Positions 54,246 to 64,000 of a DNA stretch of 64,000 nt are shown piece after piece. Origin of the DNA: Diphasiastrum complanatum (lineage: Eukaryota > Streptophyta > Lycopodiopsida > Lycopodiales > Lycopodiaceae); assembly GCA_029204225.1 (NCBI GenBank), contig MU831994.1, positions 28,839 through 92,838 on the forward strand, given 5' to 3'. Position numbers and translations under genes: made by a program. Under the pieces are notes generated by a model that worked only from the letters and a program-made list of their open reading frames with translations, had not been told where the DNA came from and ran no database searches. Position 1 is the first letter of the stretch, and every line of letters begins with the position of its first letter.

Positions 54246-56330
54246 TGCGCGCACGCATGTGCGTGCGCGTCGTGTATGCAAGAAAATATAAAACATCGAC
54301 TTTGTTACACATATGACTCATTTAGAGTGCAACGCATGCCTTACAAAACAAGGGTTCATCCACCAAATTTGACGTTTATGAGTGAAAATATTTCCACTTC
54401 TGAATAGAAGGTTGACAACATGAAAATAACACATGAGTCTATGTTGATATATCTACTAAATAGTTATAGGTTATGTATGAACCTTATGTAACTTGTCTCT
54501 AGTTATGTGAAGGCCAAATTGGTGGCATTTTTTATACTTTTGTGAAACTAAATGGAGATTCTTTACACTCCATGATGTCAAATCTTGATGTGATTTTGAT
54601 CATTTAAATTGCCACTTACGTAATCTTTAGCAATGGCATGTATGTTGGATATTATAACCTTGGGTGTAAGCGAATTTCGAATAGATGTATCATATCATGT
54701 GAGTCAACAATGTCAAGATAGTTCATTACCGACATTAACATTAGAATGATGTAAAAAAACTACTAGGTCATCATGATGTGTCAACATAATGGGTTGAATA
54801 TCACTCAATCTATGCAAGAGTTATTTACACATTGCACTTGATTTCATTAGATGAAAGTACATGTTTAGGCGTACAAAAATTCCAAAAGTTTTAATCATTA
54901 TATTGTGAAAAGTTGCTTAGTTGTTGTTGTCATTAACCTCATCATGGATTTTAGAAAACAATAGTACTAATACTTAGAACAAAACTAAACAAGTTTTCAT
55001 TTTTTTGAGAAAACTTTGTTATAGACTTGTTGAAGCAACAGCTAGAGTTTTTTTAAAAAGATTGTTGACACTACGAATAGAAGTACATTGTATTTTTTGG
55101 GAGTTTTAACCATTATTCTAGAGGAGTTTAAATTTATTGTGTACGTAAAAATATTGTTTTGAAATCACTCAACAAATTGTAGCTAGTATGCCCACTATCG
55201 ATATCTATATTTATTGAATTAAAAAATGACTACAGCTTAAACATACATTTGCCTGAATCAACTTAAGCAAAGTTTACTTCAACTCAATATTGTAACTCAT
55301 AAAAATTAACTAGAGAGATACTAATGAGCAAAGAGCTTGAGGTTAAGCTTTTTCATTCTTGTAATCACATGTTGATTTTTCTTTAATACTATTGAAGGTA
55401 GACTTCTTCCATTGCACACCCTATGCCATTTTCATTTGAAATAATCTCCCTCATGATATAGTGAAATAAGAGAACAAAGTTTTCTGTATTATGTATACAA
55501 ATAAGAAGAATTTCTTTTGGCTGCAACACTTGTTCCTCTCAACTACAAAAAAAAACTTACAACTTGTTTTTTTTTACTTTTTTTCTACAGAACCATCCCC
55601 TCCATACTTGTTCAACTTTCATAAGAGGATGGCATGCTAGAAAGTAAGGTCATGACAATGTCAGAATCTTCGATCGCTGAACCTATGACTGCCATCTGCT
55701 CTAGTAGAGTTCTAAACTGATTTATATTATTCTGGACAAAATCACCTTATGACATTCTGAGCAAATGTTTCCTCAGATGCAGCTTTGAAGTGACATTTCT
55801 ATATAGGTATTCACCTATGGAAATTTATCTATGGTAGACGTTGTGGCTATTCGCCTATGGAACTATCTAATTTATCTATCCAGATCTACTAAATCGAAAT
55901 TAACTAGAGACCTATCTAGGCTAGCTAATGGGATGTGGATGGCTTATCATGAGTGGAAGAAGATGACAAGGATGGCGCTTTCGGAAAAAGAGAAAAAGAA
56001 CAAATTATTGCGATCAGATGTTCTGACTAAAAGAAAATCAATAATAATCATCATCTTGTTGTTATTCTAATATGCAATATATATATGTATTATTTAGGCT
56101 GGCAGATGTAAGTAAGAGTAGTCGATGTCTGAGATCATGGAGAGAAGAGCGGATAATTGGTATTGCTTTCCTCCTTTTATGCAAGCATCGCGATCGCCTT
56201 GGACCATAGGTTACGTTCTTGCGGGACCTTGTGATTAGTTCATATACATATACTTTACAAATGGGATTAAGGCAATATGTGTTGTTAGCAGTCACCAAAT
56301 GTTTGAGTCGACTTTTAGAGTTGGCATGCG
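54146..56330. other. AT-rich stretch with an alternating purine-pyrimidine tract
   Basis: No gene seen. The notable element is 54212-54270, 59 bases of strictly alternating pyrimidine and purine: (TG)n, then GC-rich (GCGCGTGCGCGC...). Within it GCGCACGCA (54249-54257) and TGCGTGCGC (54260-54268) form an inverted repeat. Such tracts readily adopt Z-DNA in vitro. Confidence 0.6.
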
Positions 56331-56351
56331 ACTTAGTGATTTCGAATTCGA

Positions 56352-56430
56352 ATGAGTCGATGAGTGATTTGGTCAATGAAGTCGGATGAGTCGATGAGTG
56401 ATTTAGTCGAAGAAGTCATATGAATCGATA
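56352..56430. repeat. 34-bp tandem repeat, 2.3 copies
   Basis: Units with ATGAGTCGATGAGTGATTT start at 56352, 56386 and 56420 (partial). Copies one and two differ at a few positions. Confidence 0.85.
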
Positions 56431-59400
56431 GAACACTATCACCAATTCCTTTATATTTTTGTAGAGTGTGCGACTATACAAGTATTTACATATAGCAAAT
56501 GAATGGATCTAGATTAGCGATGAGATAAGAGATGGAGAGGATAGAAATCCAACACATTGTTGAATCAAATCATAATCCATATGCACAACTGGCCCATAAT
56601 TCATCAAAATTTCAACTATAGAATTTCAGTGGATTTCCACAGGCCACTACAAAGCTACGCCCAAGAATACCAAACATAATGTTATCCTATTGTGAGACAA
56701 TCGACAATTTACGTGCAAGACTTGACCTACTAGCAAGAATTCCAACAAGATGGGATGATTGCCTACCTCCTTTAGCATTTGATCCAACTAAGCCAATAGC
56801 ATCTGACGATGTCAAAGATTCACTTCCTTTGGCATGACTCTTAAACATACCATTTTGCATCCGAAACATTTTCAGCCGCCGAGTTCTCATCCGAGTTTTC
56901 ATCCACCAGTTTCTGACCGTCCTTTTTCATCCTCCACCGCCACTATCCCCGGATGATTTGCATCCGCCATTGTAGAAGCCAGATTTCATTCGACAACACT
57001 CTAGAGAACTTCCAAAATATTAAAAAATCTTTTCAAAAATGGTCGAATTGGATTCAGATCATAGTGACGAGATTCCAGATATGCCTTAATCACTCAAACT
57101 CGTTCTGTGTGAAGATGACACAATGAATCAGTGGTATCAACAAGTTGAACCAGTGTTTAAGTTGCTTGAATTTCAAATTCCTCCTTGGAAGGGCCACCAG
57201 AGCCTCTATCTTATATACTAGGCTTACAAAATTTTTGATTAAAAACAGCTCACCTTTCGAATTGATCTCCAAAATTTTCAATCATTTATCTACTTGTGTT
57301 GCGATATACTTATCTTAATTGTAAGGATATGTAGTATAAAAGATTGTCGTTCCCCAAAGAGATTGCTTAATATTGTGATTTTAGATGTTTTTAACTCATT
57401 TAATATTCTTGGATTAGAAGCTGGTTGTCAACGGACATTTAGAAGTTTCAATGACCAGTATCATCGGTTAGGATGTGGTTTCAAACATACAAAAGCAAAA
57501 GATATTGATGCCGACTATTCTCATATCGAACATGTTGCATTGCTGATTAGTGTATCCGACTTATCAGCTAGACCGATCTATCGGTCTATGCACCTAATAA
57601 AGTTTGTCGGACAAGCAAGTTCTGTTGCATTAGATAAACCAAGCCAGAGAAACATACAAATGTCTCAACACAATCCAAATGTAGTTCGACAATTTGTCCC
57701 CAACAATAGAATGTGCTCATTCAAAAGAACAACTGACTACTGATTAAATGGACGACTGACTACTGAGTTACAATCACAAGCACATCCGACAAGGTACCAA
57801 CTGTCAGAAACAGAAGAACTCAGCAAGTAGAAAGCTTATGAAAGCAGAGAGCAGGAAAACTTGAAGACTCAATCTCTCTCTGTGATCTCCTGAAAAACTC
57901 GATAGTTGTATTGAAGCGTAAGTGGTGTACATATAGGGAATGAGTGCGAAAATGCACAACTCTTTAGTAACTGATATGCCGCTTCTTATTTAATTTAATT
58001 AACTAATTCCATCCAATAGAAAAATTACAAGTGTTCAATTCCTAGGTGGCATCCTTGTCACACGACTTTGCTCCAATGAGAAGCAAGCACCTGGAAGGTT
58101 GCAATGTTTGCTTGAGGTGTAATAAATGAATCTTCTGGAATGTTCTGCCCTTAGCGCTAGCCTTCTTATTAAGGTTCATGCTGTTTCATAACTGCCCTTC
58201 GAGACATAGTCCTTCCTTTAGAATTATTTATGTACATGTCTTTATCTTCGATGTATTGTTGAATAACCTTGTCATTGCCGCTTCCATTAGAAATTTCTTC
58301 ATATAAAATGGTTATCTTCATGAATTGAGTAGGTTCGTTGGGGTTTTGCATCAAAAAATAACAATTCACAAAAATATGCATGTAATAGGGTATTACATAT
58401 CCCCCCTCAAATGTAAAGTGTCCTTGCAAACAATCGACATCAGCAACACATCAGAGAAGATATTTCCTCAACACATTCCATAATGGATCTCGAACAATCG
58501 TAAAAGATAAAAAGTCTTTATATTATATACAATATATACATTTCAATCTGGAGCATTTGTAGTCTTTGTGATATCTTCTCGTCTAGCTGAATCTGTCTCT
58601 GAATTGCCCTTCACTTAGCCTCATGAAATTGGCCGATAATATGGTTGCCAAGGTTAGCAAAGCGTGTCCTTAGGTATGTTCTATTGTAGACAGCTCCTTC
58701 ACTGACAACATCTTCGGACATTCCTTTCCTAGGTATAACTCTTGTCAGCAACTCAGCATTTATTCGGACAAAGGAACCATCCAAATAGAGACTCTGCATT
58801 GTTGTAAGTACATGGCCGATAAAGTTACCAAAGAAGATGGTAGCCAGCTTCCCAATCGACATGCAATTCCCACAGCTCCAGATAAGAGACATCAATATCT
58901 TGCAACAGGTTCTCTCAGTTACATTGCCAACAACAACATTAGTAGATTGACAGCCAAGGTCACAAAACCAAAGATGATAATGACAAGGCTAAGAAAGCAG
59001 ATGGGCTGAGACACAATCAGAAGAAGTACCCTAGTCACGACGAAGATCCTTCAGAAGATGGAAGTACAAGCATTGGAAAATTAGTCTCCTTCTTCAACCA
59101 GCCACTTGCCATACATCTGCATCCATCCTCATGCCTATCGCCCACACCATCTACCGTTGTCATCACCACCTCCCCTCTTCCTTCCATTTCTCTATTTGCC
59201 ATCATTCCACTGTTCATCTGAGAAATCCCCAGTTCTTCAAATCCTGATAGTTTCATTGAAGCGGCTAACCGATCATTGCAAATGTCCTGCGGAGACCAAC
59301 TACCACCTACATTGGTTGGTCAGTTCCGTCTGATCATCCATGAAGTGCCAGTGTCTTCTTCACGAGTCTACAAGAAAGGAAATGCGTTGTTGTTTCCCTA

Positions 59401-59850
59401 TCCCTACTCGTTCTTCAAGCAGCCAACGAATGTCCTAAAGAAAACGGTTCTAGTGAAAGGGGGCCTGTTGCCATCTGGAATATAGCGAGCTTGGCCCTAC
59501 TCTGGCATTTGCAGTCAACCAAGAGTCGGGACGACTTCACTTTCAATGGAGCAATGTCTGCATACAGATGTTTTTCCTAGACTTTTTGAGTGACATAGTA
59601 AAAGAACTTGAAAGAGATAGCATGTTGCCAAAGCTCCAGATGGAAATGGCAGAGTGTATATGGCCTTGAAGGCCTCTATAAAATAGTAAGCAGAAATTTG
59701 GCCAGTCCTCATAGGCTAGTGCACTCCCTTCATCATAAAATCGATGCACCTGTTGTTGTCTCTTACTTAGACGGCCAGCAACAACCGTGCCTCTATTCGT
59801 GCCCATATAGAGCCTTCAGCGACGACTGGCCAGAGAGATGGTCATGCTAA
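56431..59850. other. Unassigned stretch with degenerate minus-strand protein-like frames
   Basis: A 149-residue plus-strand frame at 57294-57743 is not recognised and has no start context or neighbours. A 16-bp palindrome GACCGATCTATCGGTC lies at about 57570. Between 58611 and 59850 several minus-strand pieces in shifting frames (for example 58895-58611 and 59806-59543) look like remnants of a protein in moderate GC sequence; I do not recognise it. A decayed gag-like gene is possible. Confidence 0.35.
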
Positions 59851-60463
59851 TGTTGAAAGGGAAGTCCTACTAGGAGGCATCATGTAATGTACTCCTTATG
59901 AGTTTATGTTGCAAATTGTTATTCATGTTCGATCTTTATTCTCATTCAACCTTTATTCTTGTTCGAAAGATAAATGAACTCGAAAGAGAAACTGTCGAAC
60001 CTGGAAATAGAACGTCATTGTATATCAATTGTCTTAACGGTTAGATTGACTGTTTCACAGAAGGAAGAAGGCCAAGAGACCGATCCTATGACAATATAAA
60101 TACATGTACACTTACTCATTATAAGTAGGCAATAAGACAGACAAAAGAAGACAGATTGTAGATAAAACAATCCAAATCAGAAGAAGAAAATGATCAATTG
60201 ATCTAAGTTATCAATATATTTTACTTCATTGGTGTTTTATTGCTATTTCTGATTTATGAATTTAACTATCACACTCACACATATGTCTTCTAAATCTACT
60301 CGCTTTATTCAATAAAAGTAGAAACTGCTCTATTAGTACATAGACCGGAATCAGACATGACTGAAGACACTGATATTAGTTTGACTTATTCAAACTTTCA
60401 TTGTGTTCTCTGAAGGAGAATTCCCAATAATTTTTTCTACAATATGATGAGCTTTTTCCAACA
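59851..60463 (+). repeat. Possible solo LTR, plus strand
   Basis: A 613-bp block begins TGTTGAAAGG and ends TTCCAACA. It contains ACAATATAAATAC with TATAAATA at 60095-60102, then a transcribed-looking AT-rich part. Flanking pentamers are GCTAA and CCTAA, a 4 of 5 match, suggestive but not conclusive of a target duplication. No coding sequence or second copy was found. Confidence 0.4.
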
Positions 60464-60526
60464 CCTAAGATTGAAACACACTCTTGAAAAAGTCCAGCAA
60501 GTTAAAATCAAGAGATCCTATCAAAT
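60464..60526. other. Short junction before copia element D
   Basis: A short stretch between the possible solo LTR and the point where the RT frame of element D stops. No feature is recognised. Confidence 0.4.
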
Positions 60527-61793
60527 TCAGGGTTTCACCAAGAATGCAAAATATTGAATCAAGCAAAATCTACATGCAAAAGATAGAATTATCCTGAACA
60601 CGACATAAGCAATGTCAGGGCGTGTGTTATCTTCAAGATACATTAGTGATCTGATTAGCTTCATGTATGGTGTATGTTGCATCAATTCTCTTTCCTCTTT
60701 AGTCTTCGAACAATCTTCATCCGTCAAGATTGTTCCTGCAAGCATTGGAGTATTTGCTCCTTTGCAATTCATCATCCCGAAATCTTCTAGGATTTTTTGG
60801 GTATATCTGGACTGATGAAGGTACAATTTCCCTTCATCATAGTCTCTGTCAATCTGTAAGCCAAGATAACATCTGGCTTCTCCTAGTTCTGCAATCTCGA
60901 AATGTTTCAAGATGTCGCACTTCACGTCGACAATAAGTTTTTCACTTTTGCAGAGTATCAGGGTGTTGTCCACATATATAGCTACAATGATGATCTTCCC
61001 ATTTGTAATTCTTACATAAACGTTAAAATCAACTATTAGTGGCTTGAATCTTAAGTATTTCAGGGCTTGATCTTTCTTCTTATACCATTGTCATGCTGAT
61101 TGCATCAGACCGTAGATACTCTTGTGCATTCTGCATGCATAAGTAGGAAGTGAGTTCGAAATGTAGCTTGGATGTTGGTCCATGTAGACTTCTTCGTCTA
61201 GCTCACCATGTAAGAACGTTGTCTTTTCGTCCACGATGTGAATCCTGAGATCATAAGCGGCTGCATATGCAAACACTAGGCGTAGCAACAAATGTTTCAT
61301 GACTGGAGAGAAGGTCTCAACATAGTCGACACCATACCTCTGAGAAAAACCCTTCGCTACAAGTCTAGATTTATACTTTTTCATTCGGTCCATACTTCAG
61401 CTTGTATACCCACTTGCATTGTACAGTCTTTCGCTTATCTGGTAATGGCTGCAATGTCCATACCTCATTCTTCTTCATGGATTCCATCTCATCATTCATG
61501 GCTTGGATCCATTTGTCCTTGTCTGGACATTCAATTGATTCCTCGAATGTTTGTGGTTCTCCACTGAATCCACAAAACTCTTCAGATGTAGAAGCTGAGC
61601 TACCTGGAACAAACCTTGTTGGCGCTCTTCGTTCTCTCGTTGATTTTCTAGGAGATCCTTCTAGTATTGCAATGCTCTTGCCTTTATCTGTTCTGCTAGG
61701 TCCAAAACCACTTCGATTTATAGGTGTTGTAGTAGTAGGCTTGTGAAAGTACTGTACTTTAGGACCATAAATGGATCTACAAAAGATCCACAA
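60527..61793 (-). pseudogene. Copia RT and upstream linker (element D)
   Basis: The frame 61793-61371 begins inside the solo LTR (to 61742) and continues with the Ser/Thr-rich linker and the start of RT (W-K-x-N-E-V-W-T-L, then CKWVYKLK). The frame 61393-61091 has SRLVAKGFSQ, the ETFSPVMK motif, and IHIVDEKTTFLHGELDEE, where the usual catalytic Asp-Val-x-x-Ala-Phe segment is changed. YGLMQSA follows. After a break, frame 60973-60527 starts just after the position of YVDD (only VDNTLILCKS-like residues remain at the frame start) and continues to TRPDIAY. Multiple frameshifts make it non-functional. Confidence 0.88.
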
Positions 61794-62442
61794 GAGTGAT
61801 TGGATGCTTGCTTAACAATCTATCAAAAAACTAGACACAAAAAAGTTGATCTAGATTGGCAATTTGACAAACAACAAGCATTAACAATCAAAAGCATTGA
61901 TAAACATTGAAATACGAGCCCACACGTGTGTACTAAAGGCTGTAGTATGGCCTTCAACCTGAGAAACAAGTAGAAATTGATTTGGTTTCATTTGGATCAC
62001 AAAAACTCAATGTACATAGTGAACTAGCTTGAGATTGCCAATGAGCTCCAAAAATTTTCTATCTTCTCACTATGGAGAGAGGGAATACATAGCAAATTCG
62101 ACTTCCTTCTTGAAGTTAGGTGGATTTCCAGCATGTAATAAGGAAGTTAACTCACTCTCCTTGACCTAAAATGAAACCCTAGTCTATTTCCTAGAGTTAT
62201 GCTTGGTAGGTAGCTAGTTGGTCAAATTTTCACCTTAAACTTAGGTGTAGGTCCTATAAAGTAGGGATGACCACCAAATAGACATGACCAACTCCCTTGA
62301 CTTGACCTAACCTACATTAGGATGGGTTTCCCATGTGGCATCATGGCCTCACATGTGTGGGACCCACTTGTGTACACAATTTACACTATTCTACATGGTT
62401 TTTGATCAAGCTAGATTTGCCAATTTTTGGCAATTCTTCACA
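61742..62442 (-). repeat. Solo LTR, copia family 1, inside element D
   Basis: The 701-bp LTR runs from TGTGAAAGTAC to ATTCTTCACA on the plus strand and is flanked by the perfect 5-bp duplication AGGCT (61737-61741 and 62443-62447). It aligns with the element A LTR at 8656-9346. Removing it and one duplicate rejoins the element D reading frame between the two coding pieces, so it is a clean later insertion whose interior was lost by LTR-LTR recombination. It has a CACACGTGTG palindrome at 61921-61930 and a hairpin at 61772-61790. Confidence 0.95.
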
Positions 62443-62447
62443 AGGCT

Positions 62448-63180
62448 GGCATGCGAATCTTTCTTCGTCTGATTCGTTGCTCGATTGAGGTGCGACTCGA
62501 ACATCTTCGTCTGAGTGTTCGTCTTATGCTCCCTCTGTCGTGGTTCGTAGATCATAATATTTTCTTCCAAGGATTTCATAACTAACAGGTTCATTGTTGG
62601 CTATTGTTCTGCTCTCATCGAATTTGACGTCTCTGACTGTCTTCATTGTGTTTGTCTCTAGCATATAGATTCTGTAATATGACGAATGATTGTCAAATCC
62701 TACAAGATATCCTTGTTCTGCTTTCTCATCAAGCTTCTTTTGAAACTTGTCAGGAACATGTGCATATGCTACACAACCAAAGATTTGAATATGAGTCAGA
62801 TTGGGTTTTCTACCCCACCATAATTCATGTGGTGTTGTATGAGGAACACCAGATTTTCCTATCATGTTCTGAATGTAAGTAGCTGTAGCTATTGCTTCAG
62901 CCCACAGTACTCTTTGAGCCTTCGAATAGGCCATCATGCACCTAGCAGCTTCCATGAGAGTCCTATTCTTTCTTTCTGCAACACAGTTGTGCTGCGATAT
63001 ATAGGATGTTGCCCTTCTGTGAATGATTCCTCGATCATTGCAGAAATCAGTGAATCGGTTTGAGATGTATTCTCCACCCCTATATGTTCAAATCTGCTCC
63101 ACCTTATTTCTTGTGCATCTTTTTGTCCAGTTCATATACTCTGTGAATTTGTCAAATGCATTTGTGTACTTGATTTTCAG
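62448..63180 (-). pseudogene. Copia integrase (element D)
   Basis: The minus-strand frame 62955-62524 carries the block after the core: EAARCMM, W-AEAIATATYIQN, the TPHELWWGRKPN motif, and IFGCVAYAHVP. The upstream core segment in 63180-62956 is readable with a stop and shows GGEYIS, FTDFC and the AERKNRTL motif. After the stop at 62524 an acidic tail leads to the solo LTR. The integrase catalytic Asp residues upstream of 63180 are missing. Confidence 0.88.
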
Positions 63181-63394
63181 GTTGGAGTCCGTACTTAGAC
63201 AATGTTTCACACGTGTGAAACCAGAAAGTACACCTACCTTCAATTAATGATTGTTCTTGTTAGGATTTTGTGTCTAGATTGATCTAGATTGATCTTAATC
63301 TCAAGTAGATTGATAAATCAAGTAATCTGACAACCAATCCCTCTCGAGGATCAGATTAGGATCCACTCTTGGTCCTTTTTGTACTTTTTGCACA
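63181..63394 (+). repeat. Partial 5' LTR of copia element F
   Basis: About 210 bp before the primer site align with the primer-side end of the family-1 LTR (shared TTTTGTGTCTAG, CCAATC-CTCT, GGATC...GATCC and the GTACTTT-CACA end), but in the opposite orientation. It has the palindrome TTTCACACGTGTGAAA at 63205-63220 and the hairpin at 63347-63363. The 5' part is missing where it meets element D. Confidence 0.75.
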
Positions 63395-63407
63395 TGGTAT
63401 CAAAGCC
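63395..63407 (+). promoter_or_regulatory. Primer-binding site of copia element F (Met-tRNA type)
   Basis: TGGTATCAAAGCC follows the LTR end GCACA directly. It differs by one transition from TGGTATCAGAGCC, the common plant copia primer site. Confidence 0.88.
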
Positions 63408-64000
63408 TAGTACAAGAGGTTTTGTTGAAATTGATAGGGTTAATCCAAATCAAAGCCAAAATTAGCAGTTTTTTGGAAACTAGTCAAATTTTGTGTAGCG
63501 AGTTGGGTTTGATAGCTATCCTCAAAATTTTTGGTCCAGATCTTGTTGTGGGCTGTAGGAACCCTTTTCACACGTGTGAGGCCATACAACTCCGGTTTTT
63601 ACTGAGAAATTTCAAAAATTTGTAGAATTTGACTCACATACCCAATTTGAGTTATTTCTAGTGCAAAATCAAGCATTTTCTATACTAAATCTAATCCCTT
63701 AATTAGTTCTTGGATTAGATCAGCCAAAAAATTAAAATTGAAGCTTGAATTAGGCGCACTAATTGATCTTCTCTGATTTTTTGAGTGTATGTTGAGGTTG
63801 AAGAGAGAAATTGCTAAAAATCATAGATTAAGGAGTGATTTTGCAAGTTTGACACTAGAATCTAGATTTCCATCATTCTAGAATGGTTCATGAGTGATAG
63901 GATTGAGTCTATAAGCTTTCTAGATTGCTAGAAGACTTTAGGTTCAGATTTCTTAGAGAAACCATAAGAGTTTCTAGTGCTTTTTCACATTAAAAAATGG
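63408..64000 (+). other. Leader of copia element F, running off the window
   Basis: No coding frame is recognised before the window ends. A CACGTG palindrome TCACACGTGTGA lies at 63568-63579, in the same leader position as the palindrome in element C. The gag gene would be expected beyond 64000. Confidence 0.55.

Larger units (their letters stand above)
60527..63180 (-). mobile_element. Copia element D, truncated at both ends and split by a solo LTR
   Basis: From right to left: integrase core, integrase C-terminus, a solo LTR of another family, the linker and RT. Neither LTR of its own nor gag, protease or RNase H is present. Sequence motifs differ from A-C, so it is a separate copia lineage. 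The integrase end at 63180 abuts an LTR piece of element F. The RT end at 60527 lies in a frame that loses homology after the TRPDIAY motif. Confidence 0.88.

Noticed and set aside
56352-56430. CRISPR array
   Set aside because: The 34-bp units are directly adjacent without spacers, there are only 2.3 copies, and the genome is a plant.
57294-57743. 149-residue plus-strand frame as a gene
   Set aside because: No recognisable domain, no exon context, atypical composition for a conserved protein; left as unassigned.

Overview
The window is nuclear DNA from a land plant with a large, repeat-rich genome. The evidence is one intact, intron-containing plant ROP/RAC small GTPase gene surrounded by decayed Ty1/copia and Ty3/gypsy LTR retrotransposons, long (CT)n(CA)n microsatellites and AT-rich intergenic DNA. 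Long introns, nested old elements and sparse genes fit a gymnosperm or another large-genome vascular plant, but the sequence alone does not fix the species.

Layout. 1-8655: no gene; one compound microsatellite. 8656-13195: minus-strand copia element A with its 3' LTR, gag-protease-integrase, RT and RNase H, broken by frameshifts and deletions. 13196-16174: coiled-coil fragment, family-2 LTR piece, gag-protease-integrase fragment (element B), an LTR-like block and a Ty3/gypsy integrase fragment. 16280-19620: plus-strand, stop-riddled, coiled-coil, gag-like remnant. 19620-23610: minus-strand gypsy element G (LTR, tRNA-Asp-type primer site, gag with zinc knuckles), split by a short copia element E with two LTRs and a 5-bp target duplication. 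25540-27346: plus-strand gypsy element H. 28.3-28.85 kb: possible LINE-like fragment. 30361-30576: second compound microsatellite.

34373-43055 is the only host gene I can support: a 7-exon type-I ROP GTPase of 196 residues with an intact reading frame. Its introns record insertions and duplications: a degenerate ~220-bp tandem array fills most of intron 1. Intron 4 holds a 427-bp hAT-like MITE with a perfect 8-bp target duplication and a gypsy gag-protease remnant. Intron 5 holds an 89-bp tRNA-like SINE with a perfect 16-bp target duplication and a ~39-bp minisatellite.

43-48 kb is mostly unassigned. 47.9-51.24 kb is minus-strand copia element C with a complete 5' LTR, Met-tRNA-type primer site, and gag fused by deletion to a well-preserved RT/RNase H. 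53.2-54.15 kb is a plus-strand copia RNase H tail plus LTR. 60.5-63.18 kb is minus-strand copia element D, interrupted by a 701-bp solo LTR with a perfect 5-bp target duplication. 63.18-64 kb is the start of a plus-strand copia element F (LTR end and primer site).

No tRNA or rRNA gene, CRISPR array or bacterial-type operon was seen. Nothing suggests a new multi-gene system. The most notable structure lies in the LTRs: related copia families share a small hairpin near the primer-side LTR end whose stem varies compensatorily, and repeated CACACGTGTG palindromes with a G-box core.
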